Shown: positions 52,555-61,791 of the stretch, piece after piece
Position numbering within the stretch: position 1 is the stretch's first letter
Layout of the letters: each line of letters starts with the position of its first letter
DNA from: Flavobacterium pectinovorum
Lineage (GTDB): Bacteria > Bacteroidota > Bacteroidia > Flavobacteriales > Flavobacteriaceae
DNA: 64,000 nucleotides
Reading direction: 5' to 3'
Assembly (NCBI RefSeq): GCF_900142715.1
Contig: NZ_FRBX01000003.1
Coordinates: 558,001-622,000, forward strand
Translations under genes and position numbers: made by a program
The notes under the pieces: model-generated
Told to the model about the DNA's origin: nothing
The model's input: the letters and a program-made list of their open reading frames with translations, nothing else
Database searches by the model: none

Positions 52555-52665
52555 TCTGTAAGATTTTAAGAAACAACTTCTTACAAATTTAAAATTTAAT
52601 TCAAAACAAAAAACTGATTTTATAAATAATAAAAAAAGGGAAACCAAAATAGTTTATAAAAAGTA

Positions 52666-52673
52666 TATTTTTG
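52666..52673 (+). promoter_or_regulatory. Candidate -7 element (TATTTTTG)
   Basis: TATTTTTG matches TAnnTTTG and lies 23 bases before the start of the 190-residue hypothetical protein. A matching -33 element is not evident. Confidence 0.4.
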
Positions 52674-52696
52674 ATTTTAGATAAAAGGATTTTAAC

Positions 52697-53269
52697 ATGA
52701 AAAACAAAATAGTGGTTCTGGTCATTACAATTGCTTTTTTTAGCTCAGGTTTTGTTTTCTTAAAAAAACAAACCGATTCTGATAAAGATTTAATCAAAAC
52801 CTCAACCTGGTATATTGCCGGACCTGCTATAGAAAATCAGGAAACAATTAATAGGATTCGTCAAAAAAAAGGAATCGTTAAGGTTACCACTAAAAATAAT
52901 CCTGTTGGAGAAATAGAATTAAATGTCATGATTACGGCATCTGATTCAAATGACGGCGTTTCAACAAATTTATCTGACCGTTCAAAGTTTGTGATCATTA
53001 CTTATAAATCATCTCATTTAATAAAAATTCAGGCTCGCGAAGGAAATCCGGAAGGAACTAACTGTTTACATGGTGGTTCTCACCCAAGAGTTGATTTAAT
53101 GCCTTCGCCAAGCAGATTTACAACAACTAAAATTCTGTGGTCAGAATTTAAACAAGACGGATTGCCTGATGGAAAACTTTTAAACATACATAATCTTTGT
53201 AAGTTCAATTTTGTGAATTACAATCCTGTTTCCGGAGCATTTTTAGAAATCAAATCAGTTAAAATATAA
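52697..53269 (+). CDS. Membrane-anchored or secreted protein of unknown function
   Basis: I do not recognise this 190-residue protein. Residues 5-22 are hydrophobic and act as a signal or anchor. The rest appears beta-rich, with two cysteines (Cys123 region NCLHGGSHPR, and NLCKFNF near 167) that could pair. The C-terminal WSEFKQDGLPDGKLLNIHNLCKFNFVNYNP is reminiscent of jelly-roll carbohydrate-binding folds, but this is a guess. It is a single gene with a hairpin downstream, between two minus-strand genes. Confidence 0.8.
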   Translation: MKNKIVVLVITIAFFSSGFVFLKKQTDSDKDLIKTSTWYIAGPAIENQETINRIRQKKGIVKVTTKNNPVGEIELNVMITASDSNDGVSTNLSDRSKFVIITYKSSHLIKIQAREGNPEGTNCLHGGSHPRVDLMPSPSRFTTTKILWSEFKQDGLPDGKLLNIHNLCKFNFVNYNPVSGAFLEIKSVKI

Positions 53270-53272
53270 ATA

Positions 53273-53320
53273 TTCTAAGTTTAGGTTCAAGTTTTACTTT
53301 GAGCCAACCTGAACTTAGAA
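53273..53320. terminator. Hairpin between two convergent genes
   Basis: TTCTAAGTTTAGGTT pairs with AACCTGAACTTAGAA at 14 of 15 positions around an 18-base loop. It lies 4 bases after the hypothetical gene and 5 bases before the DUF5009 stop, so it can end both transcripts. Confidence 0.7.
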
Positions 53321-53324
53321 CTCT

Positions 53325-54527
53325 CTATAAGTGCAATTGAATTTTATACTTATTACAAATTTTCATTACCAATAACATAATTGTTGAAAATAGTAATGAC
53401 CAAATTATTCCTGGAAGCCCTTCGCGAAAATAGTCCGGAATAATTTCAATTTTAAAAGCAAGATTGAAATAATAAATAATACCCGGCAAAATATAAATCA
53501 ATAAAGGATTTGCAGCTGCCGGCATAAAAAAGTCACTCCATTCTGTTTGTTTTTTAATTTCCATTAACCAATACAAAAAGTAAAACAAAACGGTACAAAT
53601 AGCTGCAGAGAACATCGTCCACGAAGGTGTTCCTTTTATTTTTGATATTCCGAAATATGGCCTTAAAAAATACCCTGTTACAAAAAATAAAATTGCAAAA
53701 AAGATAACCGGCCAATTGATTTTAAGTGGAATTTTTCGATCAAAAAACAATAAAGAAATAATTACGCCAGCAGTAACTAACGAAGCATGGGTTAAATGTC
53801 CTGCAATAAAATTAAGCCATGAATACTGTTGTAATATACTTCCTTCTATTAAATTGATCGAGTTTGCGGCAACACAAACTACTAAAAAGAAAATCATTGC
53901 CCATAATTTCCCGTTAACAAACCAATAATACACTACAGTGAAAAGATAAGCCCAACCGATTAAACCCAGAATTCCCCACCATTTTGGTGTCATACCAATT
54001 TCACCAGTGTCCTGAACATATAAAAAGTAAAGTATTATCAAAACTAATATTCCGCCATATAGCAATGTATTCTTGAGCCAAAGAGGAAAATCTTTGGAAT
54101 ATTTATTCCAAATAGGAATAGGCATTGAATATGCTAAAAGTGCCCAAAAAGCAGGTGTAATTATCATTTTTGAAGCGTCATAACCATATTCTGCATTCAC
54201 CATAAAAACGCCAATTATAATTAAGGCCAATGCTCTTTTAAAAGTATGTGTCCAGATTGTTCGTGTACTATCTCTTTTTAACAGTCTCGCATTAAATGCA
54301 AACGGAACTGACATGCCAACAATAAATAAAAATGCAGGAAATACGAGATCTACAAAAGTCATAGCATCTGCATCTGCAGGCATGTGTTTCATCCATTGAG
54401 GAACATTCTTCACGCTTTCCAATTCATTTACAAAAATCATCACAAAAATCGTAATTCCTCTTAAAGCATCTATAGAAATTATTCTTTTGTTATATAAATT
54501 TTCCTTAATTTTCATAAAATACTTCAT
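53325..54527 (-). CDS. DUF5009 acyltransferase-like membrane protein, copy 2
   Basis: The 400-residue protein has about 11 membrane segments and the family start RIISIDALRGITIFVMIFVNELE with MTFVDLVFPAFLFIVGMSVPFAF. It is a paralogue of the protein at 40037-41308. The C-terminal MPAAANPLLIYILPGIIYY corresponds to the GVNPM region of the other copy. It may start at M5 (54515). The sugar acceptor, if any, is unknown. Confidence 0.85.
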   Translation of the reverse strand: MKYFMKIKENLYNKRIISIDALRGITIFVMIFVNELESVKNVPQWMKHMPADADAMTFVDLVFPAFLFIVGMSVPFAFNARLLKRDSTRTIWTHTFKRALALIIIGVFMVNAEYGYDASKMIITPAFWALLAYSMPIPIWNKYSKDFPLWLKNTLLYGGILVLIILYFLYVQDTGEIGMTPKWWGILGLIGWAYLFTVVYYWFVNGKLWAMIFFLVVCVAANSINLIEGSILQQYSWLNFIAGHLTHASLVTAGVIISLLFFDRKIPLKINWPVIFFAILFFVTGYFLRPYFGISKIKGTPSWTMFSAAICTVLFYFLYWLMEIKKQTEWSDFFMPAAANPLLIYILPGIIYYFNLAFKIEIIPDYFREGLPGIIWSLLFSTIMLLVMKICNKYKIQLHL

Positions 54528-54651
54528 TTTTTATCAATGCAAAATATAACATAATTAGCAAAGGGCAAAAAATATGTTGTAACAACTTATATGTAGTATA
54601 ATCTTAATAAATAAAAATCTTATAAGGGTAAGAAAATATCACTATTTATTT

Positions 54652-54659
54652 TACATTTG
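54652..54659 (+). promoter_or_regulatory. Candidate -7 element (TACATTTG) very close to the cpsB-like start
   Basis: TACATTTG matches TAnnTTTG and ends 4 bases before the ATG at 54664. If used, the transcript would be leaderless or nearly so. No good -33 element is seen. Confidence 0.35.
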
Positions 54660-54663
54660 TAAT

Positions 54664-55401
54664 ATGTTATCATTTTTCAAGTCTAAACCATATTTAAAAG
54701 ATCTTCTGTCTGAAGATTATGTTGATATCCATTCTCATTTATTACCAGGGATTGATGATGGCGCACGAACTATAATTGAAACCAAAAATCTTGTTAAATC
54801 GCTACAGGAAATTGGTATTTATCAATTTATAACTACTCCGCATATTAGCCACTATATCTGGAATAATTCTCCTGAGGCTATTATTGCAAATCATTCGGAA
54901 ACCAAACTTTTATTGAATGATCTGGATGTTAAAATTCCATTTCATGCTGCTGCAGAATATTTTATGGACGATTGGTTTGAAAGTCATTTTAAATCGGAGA
55001 AGCTTCTTACTTTAAAAGATAATTATGTTTTGGTCGAAATGTCCTATATGAATGCTCCGGTACAACTATATAAAATTCTTTTTGACTTGCAGGTAGCTGG
55101 ATATGTTCCTGTTTTAGCCCATCCGGAAAGGTATTTGTTTTATCATAAAAACCTGAATGAGTATGAAAAGCTAAAAAAGGCAGGGTGTTTATTTCAATTA
55201 AATTTACTAGCTTTAGTAGGTTATTATGGTGAAACAATTACCAAAGTTGCAGATCATCTTCTCAAAAAAGGAATGTACGATTTTACAGGTACAGATGTTC
55301 ATCATAGTAAACATATAGCTTCATTCAATAAAAGAATAAGAGTAAACAACATAGCTAATTTAAAAGAAATAATATCTAACAATCAGTTCTTTAAATTTTA
55401 A
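54664..55401 (+). CDS. CpsB/YwqE-type tyrosine-protein phosphatase (PHP fold)
   Basis: The 245-residue protein has the metal-binding start VDIHSHLLPGIDDGART (H23, H25), TTPHISH, AEYFMDDWF, VLAHPERY and the end TGTDVHHSKH, all PHP-phosphatase motifs. These enzymes dephosphorylate the tyrosine-rich tail of Wzc-type kinases, controlling capsule export. It is convergent with the Wzc gene, separated by a bidirectional terminator, so the pair is likely functional together though not in one operon. Confidence 0.93.
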   Translation: MLSFFKSKPYLKDLLSEDYVDIHSHLLPGIDDGARTIIETKNLVKSLQEIGIYQFITTPHISHYIWNNSPEAIIANHSETKLLLNDLDVKIPFHAAAEYFMDDWFESHFKSEKLLTLKDNYVLVEMSYMNAPVQLYKILFDLQVAGYVPVLAHPERYLFYHKNLNEYEKLKKAGCLFQLNLLALVGYYGETITKVADHLLKKGMYDFTGTDVHHSKHIASFNKRIRVNNIANLKEIISNNQFFKF

Positions 55402-55440
55402 AACATCAATATTTAAAATTTAAAACAGTTGTAAAACAAA

Positions 55441-55468
55441 AAAACGGTTCAACTTATTGAACCGTTTT
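55441..55468. terminator. Bidirectional terminator between the phosphatase and wzc
   Basis: A perfect 11-bp stem AAAACGGTTCA/TGAACCGTTTT with loop ACTTAT is flanked by A and T runs, so it can end both convergent transcripts. Confidence 0.9.
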
Positions 55469-55490
55469 TTTATATAATTGTTTTTTTCTA

Positions 55491-57866
55491 CTAAGAAAAA
55501 AGTTTTTTGTGCCAAGATTTTTTTTCTTCTGTAGTACCATAGCCATAGCCATAACCATACCCTTTTGTAGAGTCAGTATCATTAAGAAGAATACACATAT
55601 TTGGTAATTTGCCCTCTTTATAAAAAGTATTTGCAATAGAAAGCATACGTTTTTCTAAAACATTTGCGCGCATTACATATACAAATGTGTCAGCATTTTT
55701 AGCCACTAATAAAGTATCTGTAACCAAACTTACAGGAGCTGTATCAACAATAATATAGTCATATTCTTTTTTAAATTTTTCAAAAAGCTGATCTACTTTT
55801 TTGCTCATCAACAATTCAGCAGGATTTGGTGGAACTACACCTGAAGGAAGAATAAAGAAATTCTCGTAACCTGGGTGTTTTACAATATAATCCTCAATAT
55901 TACTTTCACTAGATGATAAATAGTTCGTTAAACCTAAAGAAGAAACATCTATATATTCTGCAAATTTTGGATTCCTAATATCCATACCAACTAATAAAAC
56001 CCTTCTGCCTGAGAGAGCAAATGTTGCAGCCAAATTAACAGATATAAATGTTTTACCTTCTGATGAAAAAGTAGACGTAACAAATAAAGTTTTAGCAGTT
56101 CCTTCTGGTACTTTATTAAGCATGAACTCCAAATTGGTTCTCACAATCCTGATAGCCTCCGCAGAACTGGTTCTGCTTTCAGATTTTATTAATTCACCAA
56201 TGTCATTAGATGTTGGTATATCTCCAATAAATGGAATTTGTGTTTTTCCCTCTAAATCTAATTTACTTTTAATTTTTGTATCTAATAAATCATCTACATA
56301 AATAAATCCAAAAGGAATTAATAATCCCATTAATATTCCAGCTAGATATATTATTTTTTTCTTAGGACTTACAGGAAATTTTCCTGCTTTAGCCATATCT
56401 ATAACGCGAGCATTTGGTTCTGTAGCCGCTAACGAAATAGCAGTTTCTTCCCTTTTTTGCAATAAATACAAGTATAACTCCTCCTTTACCTTTTGTTGTC
56501 TTGCAATGACTCTGAATTGACGTTCCTGAAATGGGATTTTACCAATTTTATTGTTTAAAAGATTTTCCTGACTCTGAATGTTCCTGTTTTGAATTTGTAA
56601 ATTTGACTGCATACGTTTTAAACTCGCAGTCATGTTTGATTTTAAAGAGGAAATCTGCTGATCTAATTTTATTACTGACGGATTTTCGGTTGTTGCTGAT
56701 TTTAAAATACGATTACGATCTAAAACTAGTTTATTATAAGAGCTAATCAATCCGCCAGTGTCGCCATTTTCAGTTATTAAATTAGTAGGTAATAAATCAG
56801 AATTAGTGCTTTTTTTCATATAATCCAGCAAAGATGAAACTACATTTAATTGAATTTCTGTTTCTACTCCTTTTTTGTCATATTCACTTGAGCCTTCTAT
56901 AAATAATTTTGCTTCTGATTCAATATCGGTTAATCTATTTGTTTTTTTAAAACTTTCGACATCTTGTTCAACTCCGTCTAATTCTTTTGTTATCAAGGCC
57001 AGCCTACCTGCTATAAATTGAGAAGTGTTTTCAGAAATAAAATTTTTATCCTGAGCAGCATCCTGATTATAAATCTGAATCATATTGTCCAAAAAAACCT
57101 CAGCTCTTTTCTGTACAGGATCATTAATAGAAATATTTACTACACTACTTGTTTTACTAATAGGCTCGACATCAATTCTACTTTTATAGCTTTCGGCAAC
57201 ACTTTCAATCGGATTTAGTAAAATCTTTATGGATTTAATATGTACAGAGGTCTTAGCTACAATATTAATAGTTTTATCTATAACCATAAATCCTAAAGTA
57301 GTAGGGATTTTCTCTCCATAATTAAATACTTTTTTGGCTGCTAAAATTATGTTTTCATTATCTATTTCATTTGTTAATTCAAAAGTATTAGCTGTTAAGG
57401 AATTATAATTTAAAACTGTTTTAGCATCATTAAATAAATATGTTTTGCTGATAAAATTAACTCTTATAGGAGAATCTTGATATATATCCCGATCTACAAC
57501 ACTACCTTCTACTACTAAATTAATATTTAAATTTAATCTTTTTACAGTACTTTCAACAATAGTTCTGGATCTTAATATTTCGATTTCATTATCAACGTTA
57601 TTAACAGATCCTACTCCAATTCCCAAATCTGAAAAAGCGGATAGTTCTGAAAGCATTCCTCCTTTTTTCTCATCTTTAACCAATATGGCGGTAGTAGCTT
57701 CATAAATTGGTGTCGAATAACGTAAATACAGAAAGGCAGCTATTAAACAGATCACTACACTTAATAAAAACCATCGCCAATGGATTATATATTTATCTAA
57801 CTGTTCCCTAAGATTTACCTCTTCGATTTCATTATCTATCTCATTGTAAAAGTCCTGTGTATGCAT
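55491..57866 (-). CDS. Wzc-type capsule chain-length regulator and tyrosine kinase
   Basis: The 791-residue inner-membrane protein has a Wzz domain (about 30-130 with a membrane helix at WFLLSVVICLIAAFLYL), a long coiled-coil/GNVR region, a second helix at about 505-525 (IIYLAGILMGLLIPFGFIYV), and a BY-kinase domain with Walker A FSSEGKTF, Walker A' VLLVGMDIRNPK and Walker B YIIVDTAPV. The tail GYGYGYGYG provides the tyrosines that are phosphorylated. It works with the Wza protein encoded directly upstream (13 bases). Confidence 0.95.
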   Translation of the reverse strand: MHTQDFYNEIDNEIEEVNLREQLDKYIIHWRWFLLSVVICLIAAFLYLRYSTPIYEATTAILVKDEKKGGMLSELSAFSDLGIGVGSVNNVDNEIEILRSRTIVESTVKRLNLNINLVVEGSVVDRDIYQDSPIRVNFISKTYLFNDAKTVLNYNSLTANTFELTNEIDNENIILAAKKVFNYGEKIPTTLGFMVIDKTINIVAKTSVHIKSIKILLNPIESVAESYKSRIDVEPISKTSSVVNISINDPVQKRAEVFLDNMIQIYNQDAAQDKNFISENTSQFIAGRLALITKELDGVEQDVESFKKTNRLTDIESEAKLFIEGSSEYDKKGVETEIQLNVVSSLLDYMKKSTNSDLLPTNLITENGDTGGLISSYNKLVLDRNRILKSATTENPSVIKLDQQISSLKSNMTASLKRMQSNLQIQNRNIQSQENLLNNKIGKIPFQERQFRVIARQQKVKEELYLYLLQKREETAISLAATEPNARVIDMAKAGKFPVSPKKKIIYLAGILMGLLIPFGFIYVDDLLDTKIKSKLDLEGKTQIPFIGDIPTSNDIGELIKSESRTSSAEAIRIVRTNLEFMLNKVPEGTAKTLFVTSTFSSEGKTFISVNLAATFALSGRRVLLVGMDIRNPKFAEYIDVSSLGLTNYLSSSESNIEDYIVKHPGYENFFILPSGVVPPNPAELLMSKKVDQLFEKFKKEYDYIIVDTAPVSLVTDTLLVAKNADTFVYVMRANVLEKRMLSIANTFYKEGKLPNMCILLNDTDSTKGYGYGYGYGTTEEKKSWHKKLFS

Positions 57867-57879
57867 TTTTTATTTAATT

Positions 57880-58671
57880 TTATTTAAAGATTAGAACAGA
57901 AAGTGATATTAAAATAGAAATAGCTGATATTATTACAGATGTATTAGGTCCTACAGCCGAAGCGTTCACTTTAGTCCTGTTTGGTTCTATATAAACCACA
58001 TCATTTTGTGCTAAATAATAAAATGGAGAATTTATAAAATCAGCTTTTGTAATGTCTACTCTATTATACGATTTAATACCATTAGCTTCTCTAATTACCA
58101 AAATATTATCCCTCTTGCCATAAATAGTCATGTCTTTTGCCATACTTAAAGCTTCAATCAAAGTAACTCTTTCTGATGTAACGGTATAAGTTCCGGGAAT
58201 ATTGACTTCACCTTGCATGGAAATCTTAAAATTCATTATTCGCATATTGATAATTGGGTTTTTAATATAAACCCCTATTTTATCTTTTAAAAGCTGTAAT
58301 GCTTCTGTGCGCGTTAAGCCTCCTATTTGTAATTTTCCTAAAACAGGAAATTCAATATTTCCATTTTTATCTACCAGGTATGACTGAATTAAAACCTGAC
58401 TTGTAGCTGCTTGTAAATTTGAGTTGTTTTGCGTAGCAACAGTAGTCAAATTAAAAGGAAGTGCAATTTCAGGATCTTCAGCTGATACAATAATCATTAA
58501 TAAATCATCCGGCTGAATTTTCACTTCATAAGAATTTGTATTTTGACCCGCTTTAATCGTATCAATATTTTGATAATAAACTATATCTTTTCGTGAAGCA
58601 CAGGAAAAAAGCAAAAACACAAGTGATAAAAGGCATGTTGTTTTTATAAAAATTGATGGTTTATATTTCAT
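57880..58671 (-). CDS. Wza-type polysaccharide export lipoprotein
   Basis: The start at ATG 58671 (263 residues) gives a lipoprotein signal with lipobox FSC (the frame extends to 58695). The polysaccharide export domain follows (VKIQPDDLLMIIVSAEDPEIA) with a SLBB segment (GEVNIPGTYTVTSERVTLIEALSMA). A C-terminal helix (TSVIISAISILISLSVLIFK) would span the outer membrane as in Wza. It lies just upstream of the Wzc gene and forms its outer-membrane partner. Confidence 0.94.
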   Translation of the reverse strand: MKYKPSIFIKTTCLLSLVFLLFSCASRKDIVYYQNIDTIKAGQNTNSYEVKIQPDDLLMIIVSAEDPEIALPFNLTTVATQNNSNLQAATSQVLIQSYLVDKNGNIEFPVLGKLQIGGLTRTEALQLLKDKIGVYIKNPIINMRIMNFKISMQGEVNIPGTYTVTSERVTLIEALSMAKDMTIYGKRDNILVIREANGIKSYNRVDITKADFINSPFYYLAQNDVVYIEPNRTKVNASAVGPNTSVIISAISILISLSVLIFK

Positions 58672-58749
58672 TAGGGTTGTAATTTGACTTAACATATGTA
58701 AGATTAAAATATTGATTATAATTGTGACGCACTGTTTGTTTTAAAATTT

Positions 58750-60168
58750 TTAATAAGCATTTTCTTCTCCTTGAAATATATTGACAACTGTTTTTATTAT
58801 AATTCTGATATCTAATAAAAGACTCCAATTTTCAATATACCAAATATCAAATTCTACTCTATTTTCCATATCAAGAACCTCTTTTGTCTCACCTCGAAAA
58901 CCATTTACCTGAGCCCAACCAGTGATTCCAGGTTTTGCATACTGCCTAACCAAATAATTATTAATCAAGTCGGTATATTGTTTTGTATGATTTATCATAT
59001 GAGGTCTTGGTCCTACGACAGACATATTTCCAAAGAAAACATTAAAAAACTGAGGAAGTTCATCGATGGATGTTTTACGCATAAAAGCCCCAAACTTAGT
59101 AATACGACTATCTCCTTTACCTGCTTGTTTTGAATCTGATAAATCATTAACACGCATACTCCTAAATTTTAAACATGCAAAAGCCTGATTATCTCTTCCT
59201 GAACGTTGCTGCTTAAAAAAAACTGGTCCTGGTGATTCTAATTTAATGATCAGTACTAAAATAGGAAATAACCACGGAAATATCAATAAAATTACGGCTA
59301 AAGAAAAACAAACATCAAATCCTTTTTTTAATATTCTGTTTACTGTAAATTCTAAAGGTTCTCGTCGAAATGTAAGTACAGGTGTATTATCGTGAAATAA
59401 AATTTCGACTTTACTTGATTTAGTATAGAGCTGAAAATCTGGAATAAATTTGATACGCACCATATTATGCTCGCAAATTCGTATCAAATTATTTATTACT
59501 GAAATATTATCAATATGCAATGCTACATACATTTCATCAACGTTTCTTGCTATAATAAATTCTTCAACATCATTAAAATCACCTACAATTGGCCCTGAAA
59601 TAAAAGCAAACGGATCGACTTTCTCATCAAAAAAACCTAAAAAACGATATCCATACGTAAGATTCGTTGATAATGTCTTACGCATTCTTTCACCTGTATC
59701 ATTCGCTCCTACAATAATATAACTTTTAAAATTATATCCTTGGGTTCTTATATACATTAAAAGCCTTATAGATAAATAGCGTGATATTATGATTAAAGAA
59801 AAGAAAAAGTAATAAAAATAAATCAAACACCATTTTGAAACATCTGTATAATTTAAAAAAACCACAAAGATTGTGATAAAAGCAGAGTGAATAGCTATTT
59901 TTTTAATTGTTCTCTTCAATATTGATTCTATAGGTTCTACCCTTACGATCCTAAAAGAATCATTATATAAAAGCAAAGTAATCCAAACTAAATTACTCAG
60001 TAAGGAAACTGTTTGAACCTGTGTTAAAAAAAGTTTATCAATACTACCAAAGCCAGCAACTCCGGATAACAGTATCGATATATTCAATAAGACTAAATCC
60101 CAAACTACAAATAAGAGCTTAAAATAACGAGAGAAATTGTGACCAGATAATTTATTTAAAGTTTTCAT
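58750..60168 (-). CDS. Undecaprenyl-phosphate glycosylphosphotransferase (WcaJ type)
   Basis: The 472-residue protein has four N-terminal membrane helices, a CoA-binding-like middle domain (SYIIVGANDTGERMRKTL), a fifth helix (about 280-305) and the C-terminal bacterial sugar transferase domain: PGPVFFKQQRSGRDNQAFACLKFRSM, KTSIDELPQFFNVFFGNMSVVGPRPHM, KPGITGWAQVNGFRGET. It starts repeat-unit synthesis by moving a sugar-1-phosphate, probably glucose, to undecaprenyl phosphate. It precedes the Wza gene by 78 bases. Confidence 0.95.
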   Translation of the reverse strand: MKTLNKLSGHNFSRYFKLLFVVWDLVLLNISILLSGVAGFGSIDKLFLTQVQTVSLLSNLVWITLLLYNDSFRIVRVEPIESILKRTIKKIAIHSAFITIFVVFLNYTDVSKWCLIYFYYFFFSLIIISRYLSIRLLMYIRTQGYNFKSYIIVGANDTGERMRKTLSTNLTYGYRFLGFFDEKVDPFAFISGPIVGDFNDVEEFIIARNVDEMYVALHIDNISVINNLIRICEHNMVRIKFIPDFQLYTKSSKVEILFHDNTPVLTFRREPLEFTVNRILKKGFDVCFSLAVILLIFPWLFPILVLIIKLESPGPVFFKQQRSGRDNQAFACLKFRSMRVNDLSDSKQAGKGDSRITKFGAFMRKTSIDELPQFFNVFFGNMSVVGPRPHMINHTKQYTDLINNYLVRQYAKPGITGWAQVNGFRGETKEVLDMENRVEFDIWYIENWSLLLDIRIIIKTVVNIFQGEENAY

Positions 60169-60192
60169 CTGTAAGAATCTGATATTTTTATA

Positions 60193-60936
60193 TTATTTTA
60201 AATACTGTGTTAATGCTAGAATCTTTTTCTGAAAAACAGCTTTAAAAGCTGAAAGATTATGATATTTATAAATCCTATAATCTTCAGATAGAACATGAAA
60301 TACTCTTTTATAGTCAGTACTTAATCCTCCCATTTTCATTTTTACCACATATTCATTCATATAAACAATATTTATTTTGTGTTTGAACAGGTATCGTAAT
60401 AAAAATTCAGTATCAGAAGCTATTTTAAAATCTAAACTATAATAACCGTATTTCTCAATAATTGATTTCTTAATATAAACCGTTGGATGCAATGGTAACC
60501 AACCTGATTTTAATTTTTCGAAATTATATTGTCCACCAATTCTATTTCGAATTATTTTTTCTTCAGCATCATTTGTAACATAAATACCATCTCCATAAAC
60601 GGCATCGGCATTAGAAGACATTAAAAATGTATTGACTATTTTGGAAACAACACTACTATCATAAAAGGTATCATCAGAATGCATTAACCCAATAATATCT
60701 CCGGTAGCTAATTTTAAACCTTTATTAATTGCGTCATACATTCCTTTATCGGGTTCAGAAATATAATGAGCGATTTTATCTGAGTAGGATTCAATAATAG
60801 ACTGAGTACCATCTGATGAATTACCATCTATGATTATATACTCTATATTTGGATAATCCTGATCTAAAACACTGTTTATAGATTGCTTAATGGTTGCCTT
60901 TCGATTGTAGCAAACCGTAATTATAGAGACTTTCAT
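60193..60936 (-). CDS. GT2 glycosyltransferase
   Basis: The 247-residue protein is a GT-A enzyme of the WcaA type: KVSIITVCYNRKATIKQSINSVLDQDYPNIEYIIIDGNSSDGT, PDKGMYDAINKGLKLATGDIIGLMHSDD (DxD-like SDD). It adds one sugar to the capsule repeat unit. It starts 14 bases after the next GT2 gene and belongs to the capsule operon. Confidence 0.93.
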   Translation of the reverse strand: MKVSIITVCYNRKATIKQSINSVLDQDYPNIEYIIIDGNSSDGTQSIIESYSDKIAHYISEPDKGMYDAINKGLKLATGDIIGLMHSDDTFYDSSVVSKIVNTFLMSSNADAVYGDGIYVTNDAEEKIIRNRIGGQYNFEKLKSGWLPLHPTVYIKKSIIEKYGYYSLDFKIASDTEFLLRYLFKHKINIVYMNEYVVKMKMGGLSTDYKRVFHVLSEDYRIYKYHNLSAFKAVFQKKILALTQYLK

Positions 60937-60950
60937 AAGTTTTGTTCTCT

Positions 60951-61790
60951 TTAAAATAATTTTTGATTATTTTTTTGTTTGATGAGTTCGCTACTTTTTA
61001 AAACAATGAAATATTCATATATAGATTGTAAAGTAGCATAAGTAATACCAGCTGATCCGTCTAAAAATGCTCTTCTGATAATCACCATGTAGAACCATTT
61101 TATTAATGGACGGCCTGGCATCTTATAAAAAATGCCTTTTTGATGGTATCGTTTTTCCGTAAAGTCAGAACTAAACAAAGCTTTTTTTAAAGAAAAAGAT
61201 GTTCCTTGTTCTAAATCCTTTACTCTTGTAAGGGCTTCCATATCCGCATAACTCAAATGGCGTTGAATCCAAAATTTAAAACCTTTACTAAAAGGATAAT
61301 GATCTAAAAAACCTTCAACTTTGTCCACCACACCATCTGGTATTGAAACTGGATTTACTAGCCTTTCATAACGCATTTTATTCGGACGAAATAATCTCAG
61401 ATAGAAAGGAGACATCTGTGAATATTTCAACCACTTTCCATTCCAAGCAAAATCTCTTCGTCTAATTTCATAAGCAACTACTTCAGAATTAGTATCTAAT
61501 TTAAGGTTTTTAATTGCGGAATACAGAGAATCTGAAACCCTTTCGTCTGCATCAATATAAAGTACCCACGGATGTTTGAATTTTATATTTGCTAAACCCC
61601 AATTTTGATGCGCTGACCAATTATCAAAATTTCGCTGAGTAATCGTAGCTCCAGCATTTTCGGCAATTACAACAGTTTGATCATCGCTAAAAGAATCAAA
61701 TACATGAATATCATCGCTCCAGGACACTGATGCCAAACAACCCGGTAAATCTTGTTCTTCGTTTTTAGTGAGTATAAGGATTGAAACCAT
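60951..61790 (-). CDS. GT2 glycosyltransferase (WaaE/KdtX-like)
   Basis: The 279-residue protein has the start VSILILTKNEEQDLPGCLASVSWSDDIHVFDSFSDDQT, then PWVLYIDADERVSDSL and RRRDFAWNGKWLKYS, the pattern of LPS core WaaE-type transferases. The C-terminal basic and aromatic part (GRPLIKWFYMVIIRRAFLDG) may contact the membrane. It adds a sugar in capsule synthesis (context inference). The start is 1 base from the upstream acyltransferase stop. Confidence 0.93.
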   Translation of the reverse strand: MVSILILTKNEEQDLPGCLASVSWSDDIHVFDSFSDDQTVVIAENAGATITQRNFDNWSAHQNWGLANIKFKHPWVLYIDADERVSDSLYSAIKNLKLDTNSEVVAYEIRRRDFAWNGKWLKYSQMSPFYLRLFRPNKMRYERLVNPVSIPDGVVDKVEGFLDHYPFSKGFKFWIQRHLSYADMEALTRVKDLEQGTSFSLKKALFSSDFTEKRYHQKGIFYKMPGRPLIKWFYMVIIRRAFLDGSAGITYATLQSIYEYFIVLKSSELIKQKNNQKLF

Positions 61791-61791
61791 T

